The notes: a model not told the origin generated them from the sequence alone. A stretch of DNA of 64,000 nt from Actinacidiphila yeochonensis CN732 (GCF_000745345.1 NZ_JQNR01000005.1:2604001-2668000), one strand, 5' to 3'; counted from the stretch's first letter, positions 7,791 through 16,871 are shown. Numbers and translations: made by a program.

Positions 7791-8798
7791 ATGCTCAACG
7801 AGACGGTGTTCCGCAGCGGGGACCTCCCCGTCGGCGACCGGTTCGACGCGTGGCGCGAGGTGATGGACAGCACCCACGCCCCCATGCGGCTGGAGAGCCC
7901 GCGCGCCGGCGACTTCCACGCTCACGTGCGGGTGATCGAGGTCGGCGCGGCCGTCATCTGGCCTGCCACGTTCGAGCAGTTGGTGTTTCTGCGCACGCCG
8001 CGGCTGATCCGCCGCTCCGACCCCGAGGTCTACCACCTCTCGCTGCTGCTGGAGGGCGAGGCGGGGGTCTCCTGGGGCCGCCGGGAGACCTCGTACGCGG
8101 TGCAGGACTACCACGTGAACGACTCCTCTCGGCCCTACCGCATCTGGACGGGGGAGCAGGCCATCGCCTCCGTCGGGGTGGAGATCCCCAAGGCGCTGCT
8201 GCCGCTGCCGAGTTCCCATGTCGACGAGGTGCTGGGGCGTCCGCTGACCGCCCGCAGCGGGCCCGGAGCGCTGCTGGCCGGGTTCCTGAAGCAGCTCTGC
8301 GACGACGCTGAAACGTTCCGCCCCGCCGACGGTCCGCGACTGGCCACCACGCTGGCGGACCTGGTGGCGCTGCTCTTCGCGCACAGCCTGGAGGACGAGC
8401 GGGCCCTTGAGCCGGAGACCCGCACCCGGGCGCTGACACTGCGGATCAAGGACCACATCCAGCGCAACCTGCACGACCCCGACCTGACGCCCACCACGGT
8501 GGCCGAGGCGCACCACATATCGCGCGGCTACCTGCACCGGCTCTTCCGCGACGCGGTCGGGCGCGACGCCGACGCGGGCGAGACGGTGGCCGCCCACATC
8601 CGGCGCCGGCGCCTGGAGGGCGCCGCCCGTGACCTGACCGACCCGGGGCTGTCGGCCGCGCCGGTCCATGTCGTGGCCGCACGCTGGGGGTTCCCGCGCG
8701 CCGCCGAGTTCACCCGGGCGTTCCGGACCGCGTACGGGGTGCCGCCGGGCGAGTACCGGCGGCAGGCGGTGGCGGCGGGCGGCGGCGCGCACCGGTGA
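7791..8798 (+). CDS. AraC-family transcriptional regulator
   Basis: 335-aa regulator. An N-terminal cupin-type AraC-binding domain (residues about 20-200, including SLLLEGEAGVSWGRRE) is followed by a C-terminal double helix-turn-helix domain (about 220-330: ISRGYLHRLFRDAVG, then WGFPRAAEFTRAFRTAYGVPPGEYRR). The second helix-turn-helix is the family signature. ATG at 7791 is preceded by GGAGGGAGGCGAGAAGG. It stands alone, divergent from the conservon. The ligand and targets are unknown; regulation of cvnA across the shared 700-base region is possible but not shown. Confidence 0.88.
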   Translation: MLNETVFRSGDLPVGDRFDAWREVMDSTHAPMRLESPRAGDFHAHVRVIEVGAAVIWPATFEQLVFLRTPRLIRRSDPEVYHLSLLLEGEAGVSWGRRETSYAVQDYHVNDSSRPYRIWTGEQAIASVGVEIPKALLPLPSSHVDEVLGRPLTARSGPGALLAGFLKQLCDDAETFRPADGPRLATTLADLVALLFAHSLEDERALEPETRTRALTLRIKDHIQRNLHDPDLTPTTVAEAHHISRGYLHRLFRDAVGRDADAGETVAAHIRRRRLEGAARDLTDPGLSAAPVHVVAARWGFPRAAEFTRAFRTAYGVPPGEYRRQAVAAGGGAHR

Positions 8799-9500
8799 CC
8801 GGCGGCGGGCACCGGCGGGCCTCGTAGGGCGCTGGTGGCTTCGGAGGGCCGGGACGTCGGCGAGGGCGCCGGACGGGCGCGGCGGCCCGCCGGGGACGGC
8901 CGGTGGACGGATTGCGAAGGCCGTACGTCACTCACCGCCAATGACGGCGGCGGGGTCCCCGGGGCACCCTGGACGTGCCGCCCCGGGCGGCGCTTGTCCG
9001 AGCAGGACCGCAGGTAGTGCCGCGATGCGCGCCGCGGGCCTGGCGGACACGGGGGCGGGGGAGCGGGGGACCGCCCGGGGCCGGCAAGCGCGGCGGGTGC
9101 AATTGCCCGGCGTGGCGCCGACGTGATGTTCCCCCCATGCGTGCACTTGCACTCGGCTGTCCCGGTAGGAAGCCGCGGAATTCGCAATATGGAATTCTGC
9201 TCACGCTTTCGCCCTTCGACCCGTATCACGATATGAACGTGGCGGCGGAGTGAAGGGGAATAGTGCTTTTTATATGCATCTATCACCGCGTCGGCTGGAT
9301 CCGGAACGCGACGTGTGGCGTACGCGCTCCAAGGAGGCACGGGGGACGCGGGGGGTGTGGGTGACCAGAGGGGCATAGGCGGCCGGCGGACGGGTCGGGC
9401 GGGCGCGGCCGTCCTGTCCTGGCCTGGGTCGGCCGGGGATTGGGCCGGGGCCGGGCCGGTCACGGGTCAGCCCGAGGCGCGGGCCGGGGCCGGTCGCGGG
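8799..9500. other. intergenic region with an AT-rich island
   Basis: No convincing gene. 9165-9290 is clearly AT-richer than the rest of the window, with ATTCGCAATATGGAATTC and a TTTTTATATGC stretch, which suggests a promoter region or foreign DNA. A 33-codon frame from GTG at 9263 with GAAGGGG upstream is possible but unsupported. 9464-9483 and 9500-9519 are near-identical direct copies (GGGTCAGCCCGAG plus CGCGGG), one covering the end of the next gene. Confidence 0.4.
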
Positions 9501-11075
9501 TCAGCCCGAGACGCGGGCGGCGCGGGGGAGGAGCGCCGGGTCGAGCCCCTCGGTGAGGACGGCCGCGGCCAGCACGCGCGGCAGCTCCGTACGCCGTTCG
9601 TACAGCACGTGCCGTTCGGCCAGCCGCGGGCGGTACGCCGCGTACGGGGTGGCCGCGGCCTCCCGGGGAAGGTTCAGCGACAGCCGGACCACCCCGGCCA
9701 CCGGCGGCGCCCCCGCCGTGGCCCGCACCAGCACCTCCGTCAGCGCGAGGTCGACCGGGCCGCGGCCGGACTCACGGTCGTGCCGCAGCAGCGCCAGCGT
9801 CAGCCCGTCCCGTCCCCAGGGCGCGAAGAGCAGCAGCGCGCACGTCCGGCCGTGCGGGTCCAGGCACTCCACGAGGAGGCAGTCGGGGTCGGCCGGGTCG
9901 CCGAGCCGGTCCAGCTCCACGCCGTCGGAGGGCCGGCCGTGCCCGCGCCACGCCGCGGCCAGCCGCCGCAGCCCGGGCCACTCCTCCTCCGGCACGTCCC
10001 GCTGCCGCCGCAGCCGCGTGCCGTACCCGGCCTGCGCCATGGCGACGCGCACCCGGGCCGGCCCGTCCGGCAGCGGGCCGACCGCGAGCACCGGCTCCCG
10101 GCCGCCCGCCAGCACCCGCAGGCCCGCCGCCGCGTACACGCCCGCGCCGTCCGGTCCCGCGTGCGCCACCGCGGGCACCCAGGCGTTGCGCCGGGCCGTG
10201 GCCAGCCACTGCCCGACCGCCGCCGGCCAGGCCGCCGGCGGCCCCAGCGGGTCACCCGAGGCCAGGGCCACCCCGTTGACCACCCGCTGCACCACCGCCG
10301 CGTCCCCGCGCGGCGACCAGCACACCGCGCGGTCCCGCCGCAGCGCCAGATACCCCATGGAGTCCCGGGCGTCGGCCCGCAGCAGCGTGCGCAGCCGCCG
10401 CTCCTGCGCCGCGCCGAGCCGTGCCCGGCCGCGCGGCGCCCGCAGGAAGAGCAGCAGCACCACGACGACCAGCGCCAGGCTCATGAGGTTGACCAGCAGG
10501 TCCGCCCACCACGACACGCGGATGCCCGGGTGGCCGACCAGCGGCGTCAACGTGAGTACCCGCACCACCGCGTAGCGGGCGCTCGGGCCCCACTGCGACG
10601 GCTGGTCGCGGTCGGCCGCGTACACCAGCAGCGTGCCCGCGCCCACCGCCACCACAGCGCCCGCCACGAGGCCCGCCAGCGCCGCCACGACGTTGTGGCG
10701 TGCCACCCGCACCTCGAACAGCGGCCGGGAGACGAGCAGTGCGGCCAGCAGCAGCGCCGTCAGCGCCAGCGACACCCACGTGACGGGGTGCCGGGCCGCG
10801 CCCCGCCCCTCGGCCACGGCCACCACCACGGTGGCCAGATACACGGCGGCGAGCACCGCCGCCACCCGCCATGCCGCCCGTTTGCGCCGCCGCAGCCCCA
10901 CGGCCAGCACGAACGCCAGGGCCGCGGCGGTGAATCCCGGACTGACCAGGAACGGCGTCACGTAACGGCCCTCCACGTCCGACCGCAGGTGGTCGCGCAC
11001 CGGGCGGACGAGCGCTCCGACCACGTCCACCAGCGCCACGATCCGCAGGTACCAGACGGCCAGGGCCGCACACAC
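9501..11075 (-). CDS. MprF/LysX-like membrane protein with DUF2156 transferase domain
   Basis: 524-aa protein of the phosphatidylglycerol lysyltransferase type. About six membrane segments fill residues 1-215 (AVWYLRIVALVDVVGALV, then PFLVSPGFTAAALAFVLAVGL). A C-terminal DUF2156 domain follows (about 225-510), recognisable by SMGYLALRRDRAVCWSPRGDAAVVQRVVNGVALASGDPLG. Family members move an aminoacyl group from tRNA to membrane lipid; the substrate here is unknown. No lysyl-tRNA synthetase domain is fused. The GTG at 11075 is the first start in frame but lies 118 bases inside the upstream gene. Coding-like residues (ASPERARRLALLRTV) continue upstream of it, so the true N-terminus is probably longer or the two genes are fused. 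Confidence 0.75.
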   Translation of the reverse strand: MCAALAVWYLRIVALVDVVGALVRPVRDHLRSDVEGRYVTPFLVSPGFTAAALAFVLAVGLRRRKRAAWRVAAVLAAVYLATVVVAVAEGRGAARHPVTWVSLALTALLLAALLVSRPLFEVRVARHNVVAALAGLVAGAVVAVGAGTLLVYAADRDQPSQWGPSARYAVVRVLTLTPLVGHPGIRVSWWADLLVNLMSLALVVVVLLLFLRAPRGRARLGAAQERRLRTLLRADARDSMGYLALRRDRAVCWSPRGDAAVVQRVVNGVALASGDPLGPPAAWPAAVGQWLATARRNAWVPAVAHAGPDGAGVYAAAGLRVLAGGREPVLAVGPLPDGPARVRVAMAQAGYGTRLRRQRDVPEEEWPGLRRLAAAWRGHGRPSDGVELDRLGDPADPDCLLVECLDPHGRTCALLLFAPWGRDGLTLALLRHDRESGRGPVDLALTEVLVRATAGAPPVAGVVRLSLNLPREAAATPYAAYRPRLAERHVLYERRTELPRVLAAAVLTEGLDPALLPRAARVSG

Positions 11076-12133
11076 CGTCCGCAGCAGGGCGAGCCGGCGG
11101 GCCCGCTCCGGGGAGGCCGCGCGGGCCGCGGGGCCACGGTCGCCCCGCCGGCACCGGCGAGGGCGGCCGTCCGCACCTCCTCGTCCGCTGCCTCAGCATC
11201 TGTGCCGGCCTCGTCCTCGCCCCTCGCAGCCGCAGCCGGAGTCGCACCGGCAGCGGCGTCCGGTCCGGCTTCGAGAGCCGGCGCGCCCGCGCTCGGACCC
11301 GCCTCCAGGGCCGGCGCCGCCTCAGCGCCCTCGGCCTCGGGCGCCGCGGCCGGGGCGGGAAGGGCGCCGGGCGCCGACCCGGAGGGCGTCGCCAGGGTGG
11401 GCGCGCCCGCCACCGCGTCCATCATCCGGGTCTTCGCCGCCATCACCCGCCGCCGCAGTCCCTCCTCCCGCCGTTCGGCGCGGGCCATCCGGCGCGGCCG
11501 GGAGGTGTAGCGCCAGCGCGCCCACGGGCTGCCGGGCCGGGCCAACCGCAGCGCTCCCACCAGGGCGAGGAACGGCACCATCACGCCGAGCAGCCCCGTC
11601 CACACCTTGCCCTTCAACAGGCACAGCACGACGAAGAAGAGCAGCAACGCGCCCACGACGTACGACGTCACGTCCCGGCCGCCGACGTAGCCGCCCAGCG
11701 GCGCCTGGCCCGCCACCAGCAGACCGATCAGCGCGACCGCCAGGATCACCGCGTCGACCGAACGGCGCCCCTCCTCCGCCCAGTACACGTCCTCCAGGTG
11801 CAGCACCAGCGCGAACTCGTCGAGCACCAGGCCGCAGCCGAGGCCGAACACGACCGCGAGCACGTCGTGCACCACCGGCCTGCCCCGCACCCCGAACGAC
11901 CCCACCCCGCCGATGATCATCATGATCTGGCCGAAGACCACGTGGTGGATGTGGAGCCCGCCCGGCTCCACGTTGCCGGGCCACCACGAGACGTTCGCCC
12001 TGATCATCCGCACGCTGAGCCGGATGAAGAGGAACGAGCAGATCAGTCCGGCCAGGAGCAGCAGGAGCTGCAACCGGCCCCCTCCACTGTTGAGGGAGAC
12101 CGTGACCCGGACGTCGGTCAGCCAGTGCACCAT
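10958..12133 (-). CDS. polytopic membrane protein with low-complexity C-terminal tail
   Basis: 391 aa as read. Residues 1-225 carry about six membrane segments (LLLLLAGLICSFLFI, FGQIMMIIGGVGSFG, VILAVALIGLLVAG, VGALLLFFVVLCLL and GVMVPFLALVGALRL) with a His-containing GGLHIHHVVFGQ motif. A basic loop and an Ala/Glu/Pro-rich tail follow (about 270-345). The last 50 or so residues are simply the MprF gene read in another frame. One missing base near 11130 would join the tail to the MprF frame. The family is not named with certainty; its pairing with an MprF-like gene suggests a lipid or cell-envelope role. Confidence 0.65.
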   Translation of the reverse strand: MVHWLTDVRVTVSLNSGGGRLQLLLLLAGLICSFLFIRLSVRMIRANVSWWPGNVEPGGLHIHHVVFGQIMMIIGGVGSFGVRGRPVVHDVLAVVFGLGCGLVLDEFALVLHLEDVYWAEEGRRSVDAVILAVALIGLLVAGQAPLGGYVGGRDVTSYVVGALLLFFVVLCLLKGKVWTGLLGVMVPFLALVGALRLARPGSPWARWRYTSRPRRMARAERREEGLRRRVMAAKTRMMDAVAGAPTLATPSGSAPGALPAPAAAPEAEGAEAAPALEAGPSAGAPALEAGPDAAAGATPAAAARGEDEAGTDAEAADEEVRTAALAGAGGATVAPRPARPPRSGPAGSPCCGRCVRPWPSGTCGSWRWWTWSERSSARCATTCGRTWRAVT

Positions 12134-12196
12134 GGCCCCAGCCTGCTCGGACGGCGGCTCCCGGGCCCGGAAGCGCGCCGCACTCCGGTCCCGCGC

Positions 12197-12210
12197 CGCC
12201 CTATAGGGCG
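12197..12210. promoter_or_regulatory. 14-bp perfect palindrome upstream of the membrane protein/MprF pair
   Basis: CGCCCTATAGGGCG is a perfect palindrome 64 bases upstream of the 12133 start and 58 bases past the paaE stop. It could be a repressor operator for the membrane-gene pair or the stem of a short terminator for paa. It has an AT core, which is unusual in this GC background. Confidence 0.35.
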
Positions 12211-12267
12211 TCCGGACACCGTGCGCCCGGGGCGGTGCGTCGGCTGTCGTCCCCGCGCCCCGGTGCG

Positions 12268-13414
12268 TCAGCTGTCGTAGTCGACGGCCAGTTCGTCGGA
12301 GGCCGGGAAGGACTGGCAGGTGAGGACGTATCCGGCGGCGACCTCGGACGGTTCCAGGGCGAAGTTGCGGCGCATGTCGGCCCGTCCGGCGGTGACCCGG
12401 GCCCGGCAGGTGCCGCAGACGCCGCCCTTGCAGGCGAAGGGCAGGTCGGGAAGGGTGCGTTGGGCGCCGTCGAGGACGGGCGTGTCCCGGGGCAGGTCGA
12501 CGGTGGTGGTGCGGCCGTCCAGGGTGACGGTGACCCGGCTGGCCGGACCGGACGGCGCCGCGTCCTCGTGGCGGACGGGCGCCGCGGGCTCGTCGTCGGC
12601 GAAGAACAGCTCCTGGTGCACCCGCTCGCGCGGCACCCCGAGCGAGGCCAGCACGGTTCGGGCTCCGGCCACCATGCCCAGTGGCCCGCACAGCCACCAG
12701 TGGTCGACACCGTCGACGTCCACCAGGCCGTCGACGAGGGCGGCGAGGCGCGGCTCGTCGAGCCGACCGGTGAGCAGTTCGGCCTCGCGCGCCTCGCGGG
12801 AGAGCACGTGCGCGAGCTGGAAGCGGGCCGGGTGGAGGTCCTTGAGATCGGCCAGCTCGTCGGCGAACATCACCGTGCCGCTGCGCCGGTTGCCGTAGAA
12901 GAGGGTCACCCGGGAGTCCGGCGCGGCGGCGAGCACGGACTCGGCGATGGACACCATCGGGGTGATGCCCGAACCGGCCGCCACCAGGACGTGGTGCGCG
13001 GGCACCTCCAGCTCCGGGGTGAACGTGCCCGTGGGCGCCATCACCTCGACCGGGTCCCCGGGGCGGACGTCGTGGACCAGCCAGGAGGAGAACAGCCCGT
13101 CCGGCACCTCGCGCACGCCGATCCGCGGGCCGGCGCCCGCCGGGGAGCAGATCGAGTAGGAGCGGCGCTCGTCCCGCCCCTCCGCGGTGCGGCGCAACGT
13201 CAGCGCCTGGCCCGGCCGGTGGGCGAACTCCCCGGCGAGGTCCGGCGGCACGGCGAAGGCCACGGTGACCGCGTCCGCGCACAGCGGGCGCACCTCCGCG
13301 ACGCGCAGGGTGTGGAAGGCGGGGCGGTGGCGGGGCCTCGGGCCGCCGGGGCGGGGTCGCGGTCGCGGGCGGGGTCGCGGTCGTGGGGGTGGGCGGGACG
13401 CCGGGCGTGGCCAT
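12268..13414 (-). CDS. paaE: phenylacetyl-CoA epoxidase reductase subunit PaaE (frame disturbed near start)
   Basis: Ferredoxin-NADP reductase-type electron donor for the PaaABC oxygenase. FAD-binding barrel with RRSYSICSPAG, NAD-binding domain with VLVAAGSGITPM and WWLCGPLGM, and a C-terminal plant-type [2Fe-2S] domain with CKGGVCGTC plus a later Cys in LTCQSF. The conserved body is in frame from the GTG at 13293, but family proteins need the preceding FHTLRVAEVR, which is present in the same frame without any start codon. The natural start is the ATG at 13414, overlapping the paaD stop as TGATG. It is in another frame and runs through a slippery GC repeat (13350-13395). I infer a small indel there and annotate from 13414. 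Confidence 0.82.
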
Positions 13415-14241
13415 CACACCTCCTTGACGTGCTCGAAGGGCTCCCAGCAGGCGCGGCAGCGCCACAGGGACCTGCAGGCGGTGGCCGAGAAGTGCGAGGT
13501 CTCCTCGGTGGCGGACGACCCGCAGCGCGGGCAGGGCACGGCGCGCCGGACCGCCCCCAGCTCCAGCGGCACCGGGCCCGGCGCACGCCTCGGGGCGGGG
13601 CCGGGTGGTGCGATGCCGTACGCGGCGAGCTTGCGGCGCCCCTCGGCGGTGATCAGGTCGGTGGACCACGGCGGGTCGAGCACGGTCCGGACCCGCACGC
13701 GGCTGAAACCGGCTGCCCGCAGCCGGGCCGCCACGTCCGCGCGCATCTCGGCCATCGCCGGGCAGCCGGAGTACGTCGGGGTCACCTCGGCGACCACCGT
13801 CTCCCTCCCCCCGTCCGGCCCGCTCTCCCCGTCCGGCCCGTGCACGTCGTCCGGCCCGCGCCCGCCGCCATACGGTCCCCCCGTCGCTCCGGAGGCCGTG
13901 CGGGCCGCCGATTCCCGTACTGTGCCCGCCGGGTCCGCCCCGGGCTCCGGACCCGACCCGGGCTCGGTATCCGCCTCCGTCGGTGCCTCTGTCCCTGCCC
14001 CTGCCCCTGCCCCTGCCCCTGTCTCCGGCTCCGTTTCTGTTTCTGTTTCCAGCCGGACCGCCCGCAGGACGCCGAGGTCGGCCAGGGTGAGCATCGGCAA
14101 CTCCGGGTCGGGCACCGCCGCGGCCACCCGGCGGGCCAGCGCGGCCCGTTCGGCGGGCGACCCGGGCAGAGCCCGGGCAGAGGCCCGGGGGTGGGCGACC
14201 GCCCGGTCGGGCGTACCGGTTCCGCGCTCCTCGGCGTTCAC
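13414..14241 (-). CDS. paaD: phenylacetyl-CoA epoxidase maturation protein PaaD
   Basis: DUF59/MIP18-type protein needed for assembly of the epoxidase metal centre. The N-terminal PDPELPMLTLADLGVLRAV and the later VAEVTPTYSGCPAMAEM are the family signature, and the C-terminal zinc-ribbon-like CPRCGS...CRAC is present. The protein is 275 aa against roughly 165 usually. The excess is an insert at residues about 65-150 made of repeats (Glu-Thr, then Gly-Ala, then Gly-Pro-Asp), placed between the two halves of the DUF59 fold. GTG start overlaps the paaC stop as GTGA. Confidence 0.88.
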   Translation of the reverse strand: MNAEERGTGTPDRAVAHPRASARALPGSPAERAALARRVAAAVPDPELPMLTLADLGVLRAVRLETETETEPETGAGAGAGAGTEAPTEADTEPGSGPEPGADPAGTVRESAARTASGATGGPYGGGRGPDDVHGPDGESGPDGGRETVVAEVTPTYSGCPAMAEMRADVAARLRAAGFSRVRVRTVLDPPWSTDLITAEGRRKLAAYGIAPPGPAPRRAPGPVPLELGAVRRAVPCPRCGSSATEETSHFSATACRSLWRCRACWEPFEHVKEV

Positions 14242-15191
14242 CAGACCGCTCCCGGGTGCGCGCGGGCCACGCTCTGCAACTCGGCCAGCAGCGGGGCGAG
14301 GTGCGGTGAGTGGACGCCGTCCCGACCGCGCCCCCCGGCCGGCGGGGCGGCGGGCAGCCGCAAGCCCGCCGCGTCGAGCACCTGCTCCAGGACGGCTGCC
14401 GTCTCCGCGCGCACCGCCGCCGCGTCGGGTGCGGGCACCGCCGCGTACAGCTCCGCCAGATGCGGCGCCACCTGGGCCACGGCGGCCCGCATCCGGCGGT
14501 GCGACTCCGCCGTGCCGTCGCCGAGCCGCACCGCCCAGTCGGCCGCGTACCGGCGGTGGTACGTCAGCTCCGGCACGGCCTTGGCCGCCACCGCCGCCAG
14601 CACCGGGTCGGCGGCAGAGGCGGCCAGCCGGGCCAGCTGCGCCAGCCGCCAGGTGCTCAGAGCCAGCAGCCGCACGACGGTGAACGCGAAATCGCCGTTG
14701 GGGAGTTCGGCGAGGGTGACGTTGCGGAAGCGGGCGGCCTCGCGCGCGTAGGCGTAGGCGTCCTCATCCCGGCCGGTGCCGTCGGCCCGGCCGCAGCGGG
14801 AGTACAGCAGGCGGGCCTGGCCGAGCAGGTCGAGGCCGATGTTGGCGAGCGCCACCTCCTCCTCCAACTCCGGTGCCCGGGTGCACCATTCGGCCAGCCG
14901 CTGGGCACTCACCAGTGCGTCGTCGGCCAACGCCAGGCAGAGCGCGGCGAGCTCCGTCCGGTCGACGCCGTCGGGCACGGCGGTCTCGACGCCGTGCAGC
15001 GGGTCCGTGAAACCGGTGCCGAACGCCCAGCGTGCGTCGCCCTCCCCGTGCTCCTCGGCCAGGGACAGGTAGACGTGGTCCCCGCCCGGCGGTTCCGCCC
15101 GCGTCGCGCGGACGTCCTCCCCGCCGCCGGGAAGGCCGGTGGCGGCACCGCCCTCCGACTGGAGGTGCGTCCGGTCGTCCGTCTGGTCCAT
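14238..15191 (-). CDS. paaC: phenylacetyl-CoA epoxidase subunit PaaC
   Basis: 317-aa non-catalytic structural partner of PaaA in the ring 1,2-epoxidase, a four-helix ferritin-like protein. Family features: LALADDALVSAQRLAEWCTRAPELEEEVALANIGLDLLGQAR, RFRNVTLAELPNGDFAFTVVRLL and ELTYHRRYAADWAVRLGDGT. The first 45 residues are a low-complexity extension. It follows paaB after a 63-base gap made of GGGGC repeats, and its stop overlaps paaD. Confidence 0.92.
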   Translation of the reverse strand: MDQTDDRTHLQSEGGAATGLPGGGEDVRATRAEPPGGDHVYLSLAEEHGEGDARWAFGTGFTDPLHGVETAVPDGVDRTELAALCLALADDALVSAQRLAEWCTRAPELEEEVALANIGLDLLGQARLLYSRCGRADGTGRDEDAYAYAREAARFRNVTLAELPNGDFAFTVVRLLALSTWRLAQLARLAASAADPVLAAVAAKAVPELTYHRRYAADWAVRLGDGTAESHRRMRAAVAQVAPHLAELYAAVPAPDAAAVRAETAAVLEQVLDAAGLRLPAAPPAGGRGRDGVHSPHLAPLLAELQSVARAHPGAVW

Positions 15192-15213
15192 GCCGGTCCG
15201 GCTCCTCTCAGCG

Positions 15214-15257
15214 GGCGGGGTCAGGGGCGGGGCAGGGGCGGGGCAGGGGCGGGGTCA
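15214..15257. repeat. short tandem GGGGCGGGGCA-type repeat between paaB and paaC
   Basis: About four copies of an 11-12-bp unit (GGGGCGGGGCA or with TCA) end exactly on the paaB stop codon. The run fills most of the only sizeable gap in the paa operon. Confidence 0.7.
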
Positions 15258-15647
15258 GATGTGCGGGACGTCGTCGGGGATGTCGTAGAAGGTCGGGTGC
15301 CGGTAGACCTTGTCGGCGCTGGGGGCGAAGAAGGGGTCCTTCTCGTCCCGGGTGGAGGCGGCGATGTGGGTGGAGCGGACCACCCAGATCGACACGCCCT
15401 CGTTGCGCCGGGTGTAGAGGTCCCGGGCGTGGGTGAGCGCCATCGCGTCGTCGGCGGCGTGCAGGGAGCCGACGTGGACGTGGTTCAGGCCGCGCTTGCC
15501 GCGTACGAACACCTCGTACAGCGGCCACTCGCCACGCCCGCCCGGAGCGCCCCCGCCGCCGGCCTCCGCCGCCGGGCCTGCCGCCCGGTGCGCCGGCTCA
15601 GCGGCCCGCGCGGGCACCGCCTCCCGCTCCCCTTCGCTCCCGCTCAT
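15255..15647 (-). CDS. paaB: phenylacetyl-CoA epoxidase subunit PaaB
   Basis: 130-aa small subunit. The core [42 protein letters not shown] and IWVVRSTHI are diagnostic; it stabilises the PaaAC complex. Usual length is about 95 aa; the extra 35-40 residues are an N-terminal Ala/Glu/Gly-rich extension. Its start overlaps the paaA stop by four bases. Confidence 0.93.
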   Translation of the reverse strand: MSGSEGEREAVPARAAEPAHRAAGPAAEAGGGGAPGGRGEWPLYEVFVRGKRGLNHVHVGSLHAADDAMALTHARDLYTRRNEGVSIWVVRSTHIAASTRDEKDPFFAPSADKVYRHPTFYDIPDDVPHI

Positions 15648-16828
15648 CCGGCGCTCCCCTCCTGCCCGCCCTGCTCGACGGCGTCCCCCGCGGCGCGCTC
15701 CCAGCCGGCGCGTTCCTCCTCTGGGCGCTCCTGTTCAGCGTGTTCATCCTGTCCAGGGCGGGGTTCGGGGCTGCCGCGGACAACCGGATCAGCGGCTTCG
15801 GCGGGCGCCCCCGCCATGGCCGCGGCGGCGCGCGCTGCCTGCTTGGCCGCGTGGGCGGCGGCGGCCTCCCGCACCCAGGCGCCCTCTTCGTGGGCCTGGC
15901 GGCGGCGGGCCACCCGAGAGGCGTTGCAGGGGCCGTCGCCGGAGATCACCCGCTGGAGCTCGGACCAGTCCGGCGTGCCGAAGTCGTACCGGCCGAGCCC
16001 GGCATTCCACCGCAGCTCCGGATCGGGCAGGGTGACGCCGAGCCGCTCGGCCTGCGGGACGGTCATGTCCACGAACCGCCGGCGCAGCTCGTCGTTGCTG
16101 TGCCGCTTGATCTTCCAGGCCATCGAGGCAGCGGAGTTGGGGGAGTCGCCGTCCGGCGGGCCGAACATCATCAGCGACGGCCACCACCAGCGGTCCACCG
16201 CGTCCTGCACCATCCGCCGCTGCGCCCCGGTGCCGCGCATCATGACGAGCAGCAGCTCGTAGCCCTGCCGCTGGTGGAAGGACTCCTCCTTGCAGATGCG
16301 CACCATGGACCGCGCGTACGGGCCGTAGGAGCTGCGGCACAGCGGCACCTGGTTGCAGATCGCGGCGCCGTCCACGAACCAGCCGATCACCCCGACGTCG
16401 GCGAAGCTCGCGGTGGGGTAGTTGAAGATCGACGAGTACTTCTGCCGGCCCTCGACCAGCCGCCGCGTGAGGTCGGCGCGGTCGGCGCCCAGTGTCTCGG
16501 CGGCGGAGTAGAGGTAGAGCCCGTGGCCGGCCTCGTCCTGCACCTTGGCGAAGAGGATCGCCTTGCGGCGCAACGACGGGGCGCGGGTGATCCACTCGCC
16601 CTCGGGCTGCATGCCGATGATCTCCGAGTGCGCGTGCTGGGCGATCTGCCGGACGAGGGTGCGCCGGTAGCCGTCCGGCATCCAGTCGCGCGGCTCGATC
16701 CGCTGGTCCCGGGCGATCAGCGCGTCGAAGCGCTCCTGGAGCGCCGAACCGCCGGGAGCCTCCTCCCGGGCATGCCGGGGCGGCCCGGTGCCCCCGCCGT
16801 CCGCCGCCTCGGCGGCTGCCGTCGTCAT
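15644..16828 (-). CDS. paaA: phenylacetyl-CoA epoxidase catalytic subunit PaaA
   Basis: Catalytic di-iron subunit that epoxidises the aromatic ring of phenylacetyl-CoA, the committed step of aerobic phenylacetate breakdown. Ligand motifs: QDEAGH (Glu99, His102) and the later [17 protein letters not shown] at 16828 with GGGAGGTG about 10 bases upstream. 394 aa, longer than the usual 310-330; the excess is a C-terminal Ala/Glu-rich tail after residue 325. First gene of paaABCDE. The CoA ligase, ring-opening and beta-oxidation genes are not in the window. Confidence 0.94.
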   Translation of the reverse strand: MTTAAAEAADGGGTGPPRHAREEAPGGSALQERFDALIARDQRIEPRDWMPDGYRRTLVRQIAQHAHSEIIGMQPEGEWITRAPSLRRKAILFAKVQDEAGHGLYLYSAAETLGADRADLTRRLVEGRQKYSSIFNYPTASFADVGVIGWFVDGAAICNQVPLCRSSYGPYARSMVRICKEESFHQRQGYELLLVMMRGTGAQRRMVQDAVDRWWWPSLMMFGPPDGDSPNSAASMAWKIKRHSNDELRRRFVDMTVPQAERLGVTLPDPELRWNAGLGRYDFGTPDWSELQRVISGDGPCNASRVARRRQAHEEGAWVREAAAAHAAKQAARAAAAMAGAPAEAADPVVRGSPEPRPGQDEHAEQERPEEERAGWERAAGDAVEQGGQEGSAG

Positions 16829-16859
16829 GGCGCCCTACACCTCCCGCACAGCCAACCGA

Positions 16860-16871
16860 CCGTTCGTTCGG
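16860..16871. promoter_or_regulatory. candidate PaaR-type operator of the paa operon
   Basis: CCGTTCGTTCGG fits CCG-N2-CG-N2-CGG, the core I recall for the TetR-family phenylacetate repressor PaaR of actinobacteria. The outer flank matches on one side only. It sits 32 bases upstream of the paaA ATG and just ahead of the ribosome site, a sensible place for a repressor. No paaR gene lies in the window. Confidence 0.45.

Noticed and set aside
9263-9364. 33-codon ORF with GAAGGGG upstream
   Set aside because: Too short and Arg/Gly-rich; kept only as a point to check with expression data.
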